Source: UMGS1279 sp045540715
GTDB taxonomy: Bacteria > Bacillota > Clostridia > Oscillospirales > Acutalibacteraceae
Length of the DNA stretch: 64,000 nt
Reading direction: 5' to 3'
Assembly: GCA_045540715.1 (NCBI GenBank)
Contig: JAZQHT010000010.1
Coordinates: 87,254 to 151,253, forward strand
Of the stretch, positions 51,949-60,865 are shown in pieces; position 1 is the first letter of the stretch; every line of letters begins with the position of its first letter. A program made the position numbers and the translations under genes. Under the pieces are notes generated by a model. It saw only the letters and a program-made list of their open reading frames with translations, had not been told where the DNA came from and made no database searches.

Positions 51949-52896
51949 ATGAAAAAGGCTTTAAAAATTACAGGTAAAATACTTTTGTGGTTTATTTGCA
52001 TTGTTTTAGCATTAGTGCTACTTGTTTTAGGTGGACTAAATATTGCTAAATTTGGTATTTATTCTGAGTATTACGGACTTAGATCTGAAGTTTGTAAAAA
52101 CCCCGGCTTAAATGACGGTTTTGTGCATCAAGGTATATGCGTTGATGATGTTAGCGGCAAAATTATGCTTTCTGGATATATGGCAGATGATACTGCAAGC
52201 CGCATTTATATAACAGATACCGATAATAACTCTACCTTTGTAAAGGTTTATAAAGACGGCAAAGAGTTTTTAGGTCATCTTGGCGGTATTGCCGTTACAA
52301 ACGGTAAAGTTTATTTAGCTAGTGAAGATGCCGTTCATATTATTTCTTTAAATAAAATTACAGCCGCCAAAAAAGGTGATATTGTAAATATTGAAGAAAC
52401 TATTGCGGTTAATAACCAAGCATCTTTTATTTATTCTGACGATAATTATATATACGTTGGCGAATTTCACGATGGCGAACAATACGTAACAGAACACCCC
52501 TATACTACCCCTGATGGTGAATATTTTGCAATAATCTCGCGTTACGATGTTAACGATTTAACTAAGCCCAACAAGGTATATTCTATAAGAAATAAAGTTC
52601 AAGGCATCTGCTTTGCAGAAGGCAAAATTGTGCTTTCAACCTCTTACGGACTTGCCGATTCGGTTTATTACGTTTATAACGAGACTGACTGTATTAAAAG
52701 TGGCGAAACACTCGACGGCGCCGACCTTTACTTTGTTAACAACCCTGTAAAAGAATTTAAGGGTCCTGCAATGGCTGAAGGCCTTGACTACTATAACGGC
52801 AAGGTTATTACCATGAGCGAAAGTGCATCTAACAAATATATCTTTGGTAAATTCTTCTTTGCAAACAAAATCGTAGCACTTGACGTGTTAAAATAA
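51949..52896 (+). CDS. membrane-anchored beta-propeller-like protein
   Basis: 315 residues from the ATG at 51949 (AGGGAGAATTATA upstream). Membrane anchor at residues 10-32, then repeats of about 45 residues of the form HQGICVDDVSGKIMLSGYM, LGGIAVTNGKVYLASE, DDNYIYVGEFHD and VQGICFAEGKIVLSTSYG, as in propeller proteins of the YncE/SMP-30-like kind. Extracytoplasmic. Ligand and role unknown. Single gene with its own terminator. Confidence 0.7.
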   Translation: MKKALKITGKILLWFICIVLALVLLVLGGLNIAKFGIYSEYYGLRSEVCKNPGLNDGFVHQGICVDDVSGKIMLSGYMADDTASRIYITDTDNNSTFVKVYKDGKEFLGHLGGIAVTNGKVYLASEDAVHIISLNKITAAKKGDIVNIEETIAVNNQASFIYSDDNYIYVGEFHDGEQYVTEHPYTTPDGEYFAIISRYDVNDLTKPNKVYSIRNKVQGICFAEGKIVLSTSYGLADSVYYVYNETDCIKSGETLDGADLYFVNNPVKEFKGPAMAEGLDYYNGKVITMSESASNKYIFGKFFFANKIVALDVLK

Positions 52897-52903
52897 GCAA
52901 ACT

Positions 52904-52932
52904 AAAAGCGAGGGGGTAACCCTCGCTTTTTT
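52904..52932. terminator. bidirectional terminator
   Basis: Stem AAAAGCGAGGG/CCTCGCTTTT with T runs on both sides, between convergent genes. Confidence 0.85.
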
Positions 52933-52933
52933 A

Positions 52934-54052
52934 TTATACCATAAACAGTTTTGCGGCTAGCGTTAAAATAATTAAAAATGCCACATTTAAACCTGTAAAA
53001 ATTAACATGTACTTTTTGGTTTCTTTTGGGTAAAGCAATTTAAACTCGCTAAAGGTTATAAGGGAAGCTAAAGAAGCAATAATTGTACCCGTACCACCAA
53101 TATTTACGCCAAGCAGTAATGCCCTATAATTTGTTGTGAATTTTGAAAGCAAAATGGCAGAAGGCACGTTACTAATACCCTGACAAGCAAGTACGGAAAT
53201 TAGCAAAGTATCTTTTGCAAGTAAATTTGAAAGCAGGTTGTTTACAACCTCCATACGAGCTAAATTGCCCGAAAATATAAAGAAAAATACAAAGGTACCA
53301 AGTAGGCCGTAATCGACCATTTTTAATGAGTCGCGGTCAACAAAAAATAAAATTAACGGAATAACTATAAGCCCAATCCAAAAGTCTATAACCCTAAAAA
53401 CAATTAAAATTGAAAGCAAAAATAATATTCCGTAAAGCACCGCTTTTTTAATATCTAATTTTTCACCGAATTCTTCATTTATTGTAAATTTTATTGGTTT
53501 TAACGGAATACAAGCAATTACCAAAAGTGTAACAGCAAGTAAAAACGCCGGTAACATTATTAACATAAATTCGTCGGTTTTAATGTAAAAATAAGAATAT
53601 AAATAAAGGTTTTGCGGATTACCAAAAGGTGTTAACATACCACCTAAATTTGCCGAAATATTTTGAAGCACAAATAAATATGCCATATATTTTTCTTGCT
53701 TTATAACACTTAACGCAAAATAGCCAAGCGGCAAAAATGTAATAAGCGCCATATCGTTAGCAATAATCATTGAACCTATAAAGGTAATAATTATAAGCAG
53801 TAAAAATAACGACCGCAAATTGCCCGCTAAATTTACAAGTTTACGTGCAAGTATGGTAAAAAACCATATATTTCTTAAGGCACAAACAACCGCCAAAGTA
53901 ATAAATAAACAGGTTAATGTTTTAAAATCAAAATAACCTAAATACTTAATATCGGGCGGCACAAAAAAGCAGGTAATTATAGCCGCTACTGCCGCAATGC
54001 AAAAAACAATATTCTTTTTTACAAATCTTAACGCTTTCACTTTTTCACCCAT
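52934..54052 (-). CDS. ArsB/NhaD/SLC13-type anion permease
   Basis: 372 residues, about 10 membrane segments. Ion transporter superfamily patterns: IANDMALITFLPLGYFAL, QNISANLGGMLTPFGNPQNLYLYS (the conserved half-site 1 with GNPQN), and QGISNVPSAILLSKFTTNYRALLLGVNIGGTGTIIASLASL (half-site 2). It is close to anion permeases and citrate/arsenite carriers; the substrate is not predictable. It is at the short end for the family (usually 400-450), having lost some N-terminal residues. Single gene. Confidence 0.78.
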   Translation of the reverse strand: MGEKVKALRFVKKNIVFCIAAVAAIITCFFVPPDIKYLGYFDFKTLTCLFITLAVVCALRNIWFFTILARKLVNLAGNLRSLFLLLIIITFIGSMIIANDMALITFLPLGYFALSVIKQEKYMAYLFVLQNISANLGGMLTPFGNPQNLYLYSYFYIKTDEFMLIMLPAFLLAVTLLVIACIPLKPIKFTINEEFGEKLDIKKAVLYGILFLLSILIVFRVIDFWIGLIVIPLILFFVDRDSLKMVDYGLLGTFVFFFIFSGNLARMEVVNNLLSNLLAKDTLLISVLACQGISNVPSAILLSKFTTNYRALLLGVNIGGTGTIIASLASLITFSEFKLLYPKETKKYMLIFTGLNVAFLIILTLAAKLFMV

Positions 54053-54106
54053 ATAAAAAATTCAACCCGATTATTATATTATAAATAAAAATTAAAGTCA
54101 ATAAAT

Positions 54107-54133
54107 AAAGCGGAGTGTAATCACTCCGCTTTT
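54107..54133 (-). terminator. terminator of the 5'-nucleotidase gene
   Basis: Stem AAGCGGAGTG/CACTCCGCTT with a 4-base loop, three bases past the stop codon. Confidence 0.82.
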
Positions 54134-54135
54134 TA

Positions 54136-55770
54136 TTATTGTTCTGAAAAGAAATCGGCAAGTAAATCTCTTGCATAAATATTTGGGCCAAGCCGTTCAA
54201 TTTCTTTTAAATTATTTGGGGCATACTGTGATGTATAGTTATCAACAATTATATAATAGGTTTTATTGCTACTTATGCTTTTTTTAATGCTTTCGCCATA
54301 ACTACTGTATTTTACGTAATAGTTACTTCTATTTGACATAAATTTGTTTTTAAGGTCGCTACCTTTAATTGAACAAAGCACAAGTTCGTTATCAAACGGG
54401 AAAATCATTTGTAAATCGGAATATTTAACTTCGCCTGCCTCTAGTTCGTAAGGACTTCTTGGTTTTAAAAATCCGCCGCCTAAAACAATATTGTAGTCAT
54501 TGCCCCATTTTTCAATACCTTTTTCTAAATAAAGGCGAGCCACCAAATTGCAAAGCTGACTGCTTGTTCTGTGCGAAGGGTTATTGCCAACAACCTTGTT
54601 AACCTCTTTTAATTCATCGGCATATTTATTAAGAAGGGTTTTAACAATGGCATCGTCTTGCAAATTAGCATAATCACTTGTTTTAACCATATTAGCGGTA
54701 TTAACCTTTTTGGTGCCGGTAACAAAGTTTATACCATATTCTAAGTGAGATACACCACCGTTATTATCGCCACCTGCTTGAAGGTGGTAAACGCCTTTGC
54801 CATCGTATAAAGTGTATTTTTGATGAGTGTGGGCTTCAAAAACCATATCAACATAGCCGTTTGATAATTCAATATCGTAATAACTGCTTAAATTCTTTTC
54901 GGTTATAGCAGATACGCTATTTTTACTGCTGCCAAAACCATCGTGCAAAGAGTAAACAATTATATCGGCCCCTGCATTTTTAAGTTTTTGACTTTCGGCT
55001 TTAACAAGGGCGGTTAGTTCGTCGCCAACCTTAAAGTATATATCAGATACTTGTTCGGAAGAAATTGAAGAATAGCAATTACCAATAGCGCCAATAATAC
55101 CAATTCTAATACCGCCGCGTTCAACCATAACAGAGGATTTTACGTAATCTACCCTTTGGTTTGTGGTTTTATCATAAACGTTAATTGCAAGTATTGGAAA
55201 TTCTGCTAGTTTTACGTTTTCTTTAATGGGTTCTTCGCCCCAGTCAAACTCGTGGTTACCTAGTGTCATAGAAACAAAGTCAAGCTCGTTCATCCAATCG
55301 GTAATAATTTTACCTTTGGTTGTGTTAGACTCTGCACTGCCTTGCCACATATCGCCCGAAGAAAGTAAAACAACGTGGTCGTCGGTTTTTTTTGCATTTT
55401 TAAAATATGTAGTTAGTTCATCAACACCAATTTGGCTTTCAGTATCGTCAAACTTGCCATGTAAATCGTTAATAGCATAAAAATCAATTAAAACAATAAC
55501 GCTTTCGTTACAGCTATCGCATACCCCGTTGTCATCGCTATCCTTATGGCTTTTGCCACCGTTACAAACCGAATCAATATTTGGTATATCAGAACGGGTT
55601 TCTTCTTCTCTATCGTCCGGAATAAATACAATATCGTTAACCGTGCCGTTGCTTACCGTAACGTCGCTTGCGGTTAATAGCGAATTTACCCCCGCTGTGT
55701 TTGTGGGAGTAGCGCAAGAAGTAAATAATAAAACTAAAGTAATTAATATTGGTAATAGTTTTCTCTTCAT
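54136..55770 (-). CDS. surface lipoprotein 5'-nucleotidase / metallophosphatase (UshA-like)
   Basis: 544 residues from the ATG at 55770 (AAAGGACG upstream). Lipoprotein signal MKRKLLPILITLVLLFTSC (Cys19). A short HKDSDDNGVCDSCN motif (about 75-88) precedes the metallophosphatase domain: DFYAINDLHGKF, SSGDMWQGS, LGNHEFDWG, SLHDGFG and FEAHTHQKY supply the dinuclear metal ligands. The 5'-nucleotidase C-terminal domain follows (370-544; GGGFLKPRSPYELEAGEVKYSDLQMIFPFDN). It releases phosphate or nucleosides from extracellular nucleotides. Single gene. Confidence 0.9.
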   Translation of the reverse strand: MKRKLLPILITLVLLFTSCATPTNTAGVNSLLTASDVTVSNGTVNDIVFIPDDREEETRSDIPNIDSVCNGGKSHKDSDDNGVCDSCNESVIVLIDFYAINDLHGKFDDTESQIGVDELTTYFKNAKKTDDHVVLLSSGDMWQGSAESNTTKGKIITDWMNELDFVSMTLGNHEFDWGEEPIKENVKLAEFPILAINVYDKTTNQRVDYVKSSVMVERGGIRIGIIGAIGNCYSSISSEQVSDIYFKVGDELTALVKAESQKLKNAGADIIVYSLHDGFGSSKNSVSAITEKNLSSYYDIELSNGYVDMVFEAHTHQKYTLYDGKGVYHLQAGGDNNGGVSHLEYGINFVTGTKKVNTANMVKTSDYANLQDDAIVKTLLNKYADELKEVNKVVGNNPSHRTSSQLCNLVARLYLEKGIEKWGNDYNIVLGGGFLKPRSPYELEAGEVKYSDLQMIFPFDNELVLCSIKGSDLKNKFMSNRSNYYVKYSSYGESIKKSISSNKTYYIIVDNYTSQYAPNNLKEIERLGPNIYARDLLADFFSEQ

Positions 55771-55830
55771 AAAAACGTCCTTTATTTTTGATATAAAAAT
55801 TATAACATTATATATAATAAAAGGCAATAA

Positions 55831-55860
55831 AAAAATGGACGAGACATCTCGTCCATTTTT
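55831..55860. terminator. terminator of copA
   Basis: 13-bp stem AAAAATGGACGAG/CTCGTCCATTTTT with an ACAT loop, one base past the copA stop. Confidence 0.88.
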
Positions 55861-55861
55861 A

Positions 55862-56071
55862 TTATTTAATATCTGTTACGGTGTAGCCTGCATTTACTAT
55901 AATTTCTTTTAAATAATCGTTTGAAATTTCTTTAGTTAAAGATAAAACTGCGGTGCCTTTTTTGTGGCTTACTTCGGCTTTTTCTACACCGTTTACCGCT
56001 TCTAAAATTTGTTTTACTCTTGCTTCACAATGAGGGCACATCATACCGTTAATATAAATTGTTTTTGTCAT
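55862..56071 (-). CDS. copZ: possible internally initiated CopZ-like copper chaperone
   Basis: Within copA and in the same frame, AAGGAG (56086-56081) lies 9 bases before an ATG at 56071. Translation from there gives a 69-residue protein that is a complete CopZ-type HMA domain starting MTKTIYINGMMCPHCEARV. It looks like a separate copZ gene whose upstream copA stop codon was lost, fusing the two. If the ribosome site still works, the cell makes both the fused ATPase and a free chaperone. The domain is seen directly; internal initiation is an inference. Confidence 0.5.
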   Translation of the reverse strand: MTKTIYINGMMCPHCEARVKQILEAVNGVEKAEVSHKKGTAVLSLTKEISNDYLKEIIVNAGYTVTDIK

Positions 56072-58306
56072 TTTCTTTTTCTCCTTTTTGTTTGCTTTAA
56101 AGAAATTAAGTCTTAGTGCGTTACTTACAACCGTTACACTCGATAAACTCATTGCCGCTGCAGAAAACATTGGGTTTAAAGTTAGCCCAAAAACACCTGC
56201 CGCAAGCGGAATTCCAAAGCAGTTATAAATAAATGCCCAAAACAGATTTTCGTGTATATTTTTTAGTGTTTTACGGCTTAATTTTATGGCCGTTACAATT
56301 GATTTTAAGCTTTCATTTGTTAAAACAATATCAGCAGCGTCAATTGCTATACCTGTTCCTTTTCCAATAGCTACGCCAATATCTGCGGCAGTGAGTGCCA
56401 CTGCATCGTTAATGCCGTCACCTACCATAAGAACTTTACCACTTTTTTGAAGTTCCTTAATAGCTTTTTGCTTTTCGTCGGGCTTAACTTCTGAAATAAC
56501 CTTATCAACCATAACCTTATTTGCAATATAGTTTGCGGTTTTTTGATTATCTCCTGTTAGCATAACAACCTTAAAACCTAGTTTTTTAAGTTCTAAAACG
56601 GTTTCTTTCGCTTCTTCTTTTATTGTATCTGCAACCGCAATTATACCTAAAAACTCATTATCTTTTGCAAAGAATAATGGCGTTTTACCTTGATTTGAAA
56701 GTTCATCTGCCTTTTTTATTATATCATCAGAAATTTTTACTTGTTGCTTTATAAACTCTAAATTGCCGCCGTAAAGTGTAGCATTTTCCAATTTTGCTTT
56801 AACCCCGCTACCTGTTAGCGCCACAAAATCTAAAACTGAGAAAGGTGAAATATTTTCTTCTTTTGCTTTATTATTAATAGCAATAGAAAGTGGATGCTCA
56901 CTATTTTGCTCTAAACTGTAAGCAAAGGTCAAAAGTTCTTGCTTTGTGATATTATTTGGTATTATATCAACAACTTTAGGTTTGCCGTAGGTAATGGTGC
57001 CGGTTTTATCTAAGCACACAATTTTGGTTTTACCTGTTTGCTCTAAAGAGGTGGCGGTTTTAAATAATATACCGTTTTTAGCACCAACTCCTGTTCCCAC
57101 CATAATAGCAACCGGTGTAGCAAGGCCCAGTGCACATGGACAGCTTATTACAAGTACAGAAATTGCTCTTGCAATAGCAAACTCTAAAGAACCCTCTATA
57201 ACCATCCAAGAAATAAATGTTATTAATGCAATTAATAAAACTATCGGTACAAAAACTCCCGAAACCTTATCGGCAACCTTTGCAATAGGTGCTTTAGTAG
57301 AAGCGGCGTCGCTTACCATTTTAATAATAGCGCTTAAAGAAGTATCTTTAAATTCTGCGGTGGCTTTACATTTAATAAAACCGTTTGTGTTAATTGTGCC
57401 GGCAAAAACATTGCTTCCTTCTTCTTTTAAAACCGGCATACTCTCTCCGGTTAATGCAGATTCATCAGTTAAAGTGCTGCCAAAAATTACAACACCGTCA
57501 ACCGGAATTTGCTCACCCGGTTTTATAACAAAAATATCGCCCTTTTTAACCTCGCTTGTAAGTATAATTTTTTCTTCGCCATCTATAATTACGGTGGCGG
57601 TTTTGGGGGCTAATTTCATAAGTTTTTCTAAAGCAGAGGTGGTTTTACCCTTTGCCTTTGCTTCTAGCATTTTGCCAACAGTAATTAAGGCTAAAATCAT
57701 ACCTGCAGACTCAAAATGAAGTCCGTGTAATAAATGCTTTGCTAATAAAACGTCTTTAAATTTTAATGCGCTATAAATTTCAAAAATCATATAAACGCTA
57801 TAACCAAAAGCCGCTAATGACCCCATAGAAACAAGGGTATCCATATTTGGTGAAAGATGAATTACTCCCCTAGCGCCGCTTATAAAAAACCTTCGGTTTA
57901 TAACCATAATAATTAAGGCAAAAACCATTTGCAAAAGGGCAATTGCAAGGGAGTTATTTGCCAAAAAGCTTGGTAAATAAAAGCCCCACATAACGTGCCC
58001 CATTGATAAATACATTAAAGGTACTAAAAAAACAATAGAGGCAATTAAGCGTTTTAAAACTTTAGGCGTTTCTTTGTCTTTTAAACCGCTTTCTTTCGTT
58101 TCGTTTTCTAAAAATTCAGTTGCGCTATACCCCGCTTTTGTAACGGCGGCAATAACATCTTTTTCACTAACTTCTCCTTCAACCGTCATAGAGTTTGTTA
58201 GTAAACTAACTGTGCAATTTGTAACCCCATTAAGGCCTAATACCGCCTTTTCAACACGGCTGACACAAGCGGCACAGCTCATACCTAAAACCTTATATTT
58301 TTTCAT
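55862..58306 (-). CDS. copA: copper-exporting P1B-type ATPase with C-terminal CopZ-like domain
   Basis: 814 residues. N-terminal HMA domain (MSCAACVSRVE), eight membrane segments, TGES loop, metal-site SCPCALGLATP (CPC), phosphorylation site DKTGT, SEHPLS, GDGIND. After the last membrane helices and a KANKKEKKK linker, a second full HMA domain follows (746-814) with MMCPHCEARV (C757, C760). A C-terminal HMA is unusual for CopA. The linker region also encodes a ribosome site and in-frame ATG. It follows csoR by 8 bases and shares its copper-responsive promoter. It exports Cu(I). Confidence 0.95.
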   Translation of the reverse strand: MKKYKVLGMSCAACVSRVEKAVLGLNGVTNCTVSLLTNSMTVEGEVSEKDVIAAVTKAGYSATEFLENETKESGLKDKETPKVLKRLIASIVFLVPLMYLSMGHVMWGFYLPSFLANNSLAIALLQMVFALIIMVINRRFFISGARGVIHLSPNMDTLVSMGSLAAFGYSVYMIFEIYSALKFKDVLLAKHLLHGLHFESAGMILALITVGKMLEAKAKGKTTSALEKLMKLAPKTATVIIDGEEKIILTSEVKKGDIFVIKPGEQIPVDGVVIFGSTLTDESALTGESMPVLKEEGSNVFAGTINTNGFIKCKATAEFKDTSLSAIIKMVSDAASTKAPIAKVADKVSGVFVPIVLLIALITFISWMVIEGSLEFAIARAISVLVISCPCALGLATPVAIMVGTGVGAKNGILFKTATSLEQTGKTKIVCLDKTGTITYGKPKVVDIIPNNITKQELLTFAYSLEQNSEHPLSIAINNKAKEENISPFSVLDFVALTGSGVKAKLENATLYGGNLEFIKQQVKISDDIIKKADELSNQGKTPLFFAKDNEFLGIIAVADTIKEEAKETVLELKKLGFKVVMLTGDNQKTANYIANKVMVDKVISEVKPDEKQKAIKELQKSGKVLMVGDGINDAVALTAADIGVAIGKGTGIAIDAADIVLTNESLKSIVTAIKLSRKTLKNIHENLFWAFIYNCFGIPLAAGVFGLTLNPMFSAAAMSLSSVTVVSNALRLNFFKANKKEKKKMTKTIYINGMMCPHCEARVKQILEAVNGVEKAEVSHKKGTAVLSLTKEISNDYLKEIIVNAGYTVTDIK

Positions 58307-58314
58307 TGTTTCTC

Positions 58315-58623
58315 CTATTTCATTAACTTTTGAAGTGTTAATACTAATTCATCAACCGTCTCGTTTTTACCGGCTTTAATATCATCTGCAACACAAGTTT
58401 TAATGTGATTTGCCAGTAGTTCTTTATTAAAAGCGTTAAGGGCAGAATTAATTGCGCTTACCTGTACTAAAACATCGGTACAATAGGCGTTATTTTCAAC
58501 CATACCGCGAACTCCGCGCACCTGTCCTTCAATACGGTTAAGGCGGTTAATTAGCTTTTTATATTCGGTTTTTGAACGTTCTTTTGTTTTAATAGAACAC
58601 TCGCATTGTTTAATATTTTCCAT
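58315..58623 (-). CDS. csoR: CsoR-family copper-sensing repressor
   Basis: 102 residues, all helical. KLINRLNRIEGQVRGVRGMVENNAYCTDVLVQVSAINSAL and LLANHIKTCVADDIKAG carry the Cu(I) ligands Cys (AYC), His (NHI) and Cys (KTC) in CsoR order. An N-terminal extension has a CEC motif. It represses the csoR-copA operon until copper binds. Upstream lies a palindromic GC-box operator. First gene of the operon; copA starts 8 bases later. Confidence 0.95.
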   Translation of the reverse strand: MENIKQCECSIKTKERSKTEYKKLINRLNRIEGQVRGVRGMVENNAYCTDVLVQVSAINSALNAFNKELLANHIKTCVADDIKAGKNETVDELVLTLQKLMK

Positions 58624-58634
58624 AATGCCTCCAT

Positions 58635-58651
58635 ATACCCCCGTAGGGTAT
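58635..58651. promoter_or_regulatory. CsoR operator
   Basis: ATACCCCCGTAGGGTAT, the pseudo-palindromic C/G tract typical of CsoR sites, between the promoter and the csoR start. Confidence 0.85.
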
Positions 58652-58662
58652 TTTACAGTTAT

Positions 58663-58691
58663 ATTATACCCTTTATAAAATGTTATGTCAA
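58663..58691 (-). promoter_or_regulatory. promoter of csoR-copA
   Basis: Minus strand TTGACA (58691-58686), 17 bases, TATAAT (58668-58663). The operator lies just downstream. Confidence 0.88.
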
Positions 58692-58704
58692 CAAGAAAAC
58701 TTTG

Positions 58705-58733
58705 TTGACTATTTTACTGTGATTATATATAAT
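58705..58733 (+). promoter_or_regulatory. promoter of the GH110-like gene
   Basis: TTGACT (58705-58710), 17 bases, TATAAT (58728-58733); the ATG is at 58763 after TTAGGAG. Confidence 0.85.
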
Positions 58734-58762
58734 AAACTTAATTTTAGCGTTAGGAGTTTATT

Positions 58763-60517
58763 ATGCAAAAAATTATACTATCAAATTACGGAATAAGCCC
58801 CGAAAAAGATAATACTGTGGCTTTGTGCGAACTATTTGAAAAATATAATAAAGATACGATTTTCGAGTTTGAAAATGCCGATTATTTCTTTTCTGCAAAA
58901 TACTGCAAAAAAGAAAAATTAAACCTTTCAAACTCTACTATTATACCACTTAGAACCTTATGCCTAATTATGCGCAATATGCAAAACTGCGTTATTAACG
59001 GAAACGGCGCAAGGTTTTATTTTGAGGGCCATTTACAACCCATAACAATTGAGCACTCAAGTAATATTAGCGTTAAAAACCTAAGCATAAATTGGCAAAA
59101 ACCGCTTGTTGCAGAAGGTGTTATTAAAAACGTTAAGGGCAAAGAAGCCGAGCTTTTTGTTGATAACACCATTTTCCCACACAGATTTAAAAACGGCAAT
59201 TTAGAGTTTGATGTTGGAAACGACGAGTGGTATCCCCTTTTACCATATAGTTTAATGACCTACGAGCCGCACTATCGCACAGTAAAACGTGATTCTACCG
59301 GTAAAGTAAAAATTGCCTCTTTAGAGCCAATAAGTGATAGTCTTTGTAAAGTAGAATTTGTTAACGAAAACTGCGTAAATAACGGCGACATTGTTATTTT
59401 AAGACATAACGAGCGTTGGCACGCAGGTATATTTACCCAAAAATGTTCTGATATTACCTTTTCAGATATTACGGTTTATTCTTGCGGCGGGCTTGGTTGC
59501 TTATCGCAGTTTTGCCACAATATGACATATCAAAGGGTGAACTTTGTGCCCGATAGAACACGCGGCCGTTTAATTACAAGCGGCAGAGACGATGGTATGC
59601 ATATTCAGTCTAATACAGGTACCGTAACTGTAACTGAGTGTTCTTTTATGGGCCTTATGGACGACCCCATAAACGTTCACGGTTATTATGCTACTTGTAA
59701 CGAGGTTATTGATAATAAAACACTTCGTTGTAATTTTAGACATTTTCAAGCAAAAGATTTTGAATATTGGGCAGAAGAAAACCAAGAAATCTCCTTTATT
59801 GATAGGGGCAACCTTTCAAGCGTTGCAAAAGCGGTTGTAAATAGTTTCACCCTTGAAAACCCCGACTATTTTGTAATTAGTTTTAAAGAAGAATTACAAA
59901 AAGAGGTTTTAGCCCTTGCAAAACAAGGCGAAGCACTAGCCCTTGAAAACCTTACTAATACCGCCGCTTTAATATGCACCAAAAATCGCTTTGGCTCTTG
60001 CAGAGCACGCGGAATTTTGATTTCTACGCCAAAGCCGGTGCTTATTGCAGAAAACTATTTTGAATCTTCAGGTTCTGCAATTTTAATTCCAGGTATTGCC
60101 GATAATTTTGACGACTGGTTTGAATCGGGAGAGTGTAACGACGTTGAAATTAGAAACAATATTTTTACCGATAAATGCTTAACAACCGAATATCAGTTTA
60201 CAGACGGCGTTATTAGTATTAGTCCTAAAATGTCAAACCCCGATATTAATAAGCCATATCATAAAAATATTGCTATTTACGATAACGTTTTCGACGTTGC
60301 AGAAACGCCGCTTTTACACGCATTTTCTTGCAAAAACCTTTCTTTTAAAAACAACCTTGTTTTTAAAAGCCCCTCTGCTGACAGATGGCATCAAAATCAA
60401 AACTTTGTAACCCTTAAATATTGCACCGATGCAGAAATTTATAACAACCAATTTGTGGGCGAATTTAATAATAAAATGTTTAAAGAAAACTGCAAGAATA
60501 TTAATAGTGATATATAA
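58763..60517 (+). CDS. GH110-like alpha-1,3-galactosidase (right-handed beta-helix)
   Basis: 584 residues, a parallel beta-helix with N-rich coils (NCVINGNGARFYFEG, SNISVKNLSINW, NVEIRNNIFTDKC). Family-type acidic motifs: SGRDDGMHIQSN (about residue 275) and GLMDDPINVHGYYATCN (about 298), matching the DD.MHI and MDDPINVHG segments of GH110 enzymes that remove alpha-1,3-linked galactose, as in blood group B glycans. No signal peptide is visible, so it would act on imported oligosaccharides, unless exported otherwise. Monocistronic with its own promoter and terminator. Confidence 0.8.
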   Translation: MQKIILSNYGISPEKDNTVALCELFEKYNKDTIFEFENADYFFSAKYCKKEKLNLSNSTIIPLRTLCLIMRNMQNCVINGNGARFYFEGHLQPITIEHSSNISVKNLSINWQKPLVAEGVIKNVKGKEAELFVDNTIFPHRFKNGNLEFDVGNDEWYPLLPYSLMTYEPHYRTVKRDSTGKVKIASLEPISDSLCKVEFVNENCVNNGDIVILRHNERWHAGIFTQKCSDITFSDITVYSCGGLGCLSQFCHNMTYQRVNFVPDRTRGRLITSGRDDGMHIQSNTGTVTVTECSFMGLMDDPINVHGYYATCNEVIDNKTLRCNFRHFQAKDFEYWAEENQEISFIDRGNLSSVAKAVVNSFTLENPDYFVISFKEELQKEVLALAKQGEALALENLTNTAALICTKNRFGSCRARGILISTPKPVLIAENYFESSGSAILIPGIADNFDDWFESGECNDVEIRNNIFTDKCLTTEYQFTDGVISISPKMSNPDINKPYHKNIAIYDNVFDVAETPLLHAFSCKNLSFKNNLVFKSPSADRWHQNQNFVTLKYCTDAEIYNNQFVGEFNNKMFKENCKNINSDI

Positions 60518-60535
60518 ATATGTACCGCTTTTTTC

Positions 60536-60566
60536 ACAAGGAAGGTTTTAAACCTTCCTTGTTTTA
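60536..60566. terminator. bidirectional terminator
   Basis: Near-perfect palindrome ACAAGGAAGGTTT/AAACCTTCCTTGT, followed by TTTTATTTTTT. Confidence 0.85.
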
Positions 60567-60570
60567 TTTT

Positions 60571-60738
60571 TTATAGGTCGTCCACGTCTTGTGTTGGGAC
60601 TTCGTTTTCATCTTTAGGTACACCTGTATAACTGCCAAGCGGATCCCAAAGTGCGTCTTTCATAGAAACAATTTCTAAAGCTTTTGCGGTGGGTGTGAAA
60701 TCTATTTTTGTGTTTTTATTTTTATTGTTTTTATCCAT
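60571..60738 (-). CDS. small acidic protein with DPLGSYTGVP motif
   Basis: 55 residues: MDKNNKNKNTKIDF, TPTAKALEIVSMKDAL, WDPLGSYTGVPKDENEV, PTQDVDDL. A basic Asn-rich start and acidic end around a WDPLGSYTGVP centre; no membrane segment or Cys. AGGAAGGTAAAATT gives a good ribosome site. I recognise no named family, but the DP.GSYTG.P kind of motif occurs in small Clostridial proteins. It lies between two terminators, so it is a unit of its own, or is reached by read-through from the SpoIIQ-like gene. Confidence 0.65.
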   Translation of the reverse strand: MDKNNKNKNTKIDFTPTAKALEIVSMKDALWDPLGSYTGVPKDENEVPTQDVDDL

Positions 60739-60762
60739 AATTTTACCTTCCTAAATAAAGAT

Positions 60763-60833
60763 AAAAGGCAAACTAAAAAAGGTTTCGCCATACCTTTTAG
60801 TTTGCCTTTTGCGCCCCTAAACGTACGGGGGCG
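60763..60833 (-). terminator. double hairpin downstream of the SpoIIQ-like gene
   Basis: A long stem AAAAGGCAAACTAAAA/TTTTAGTTTGCCTTTT extended by GG/CC (60763-60810), T-rich on its minus-strand side, preceded on that strand by a second GC-rich hairpin CGCCCC/GGGGGCG (60812-60833). Confidence 0.7.
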
Positions 60834-60865
60834 TGTTTATACTATTATATGAGGAAAAGAGAAAT

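Noticed and set aside
56994..57719. 241-codon open frame antisense to copA
   Set aside because: It has no ribosome site or promoter, its translation is a low-complexity hydrophobic mix, and copA is unmistakable on the other strand.
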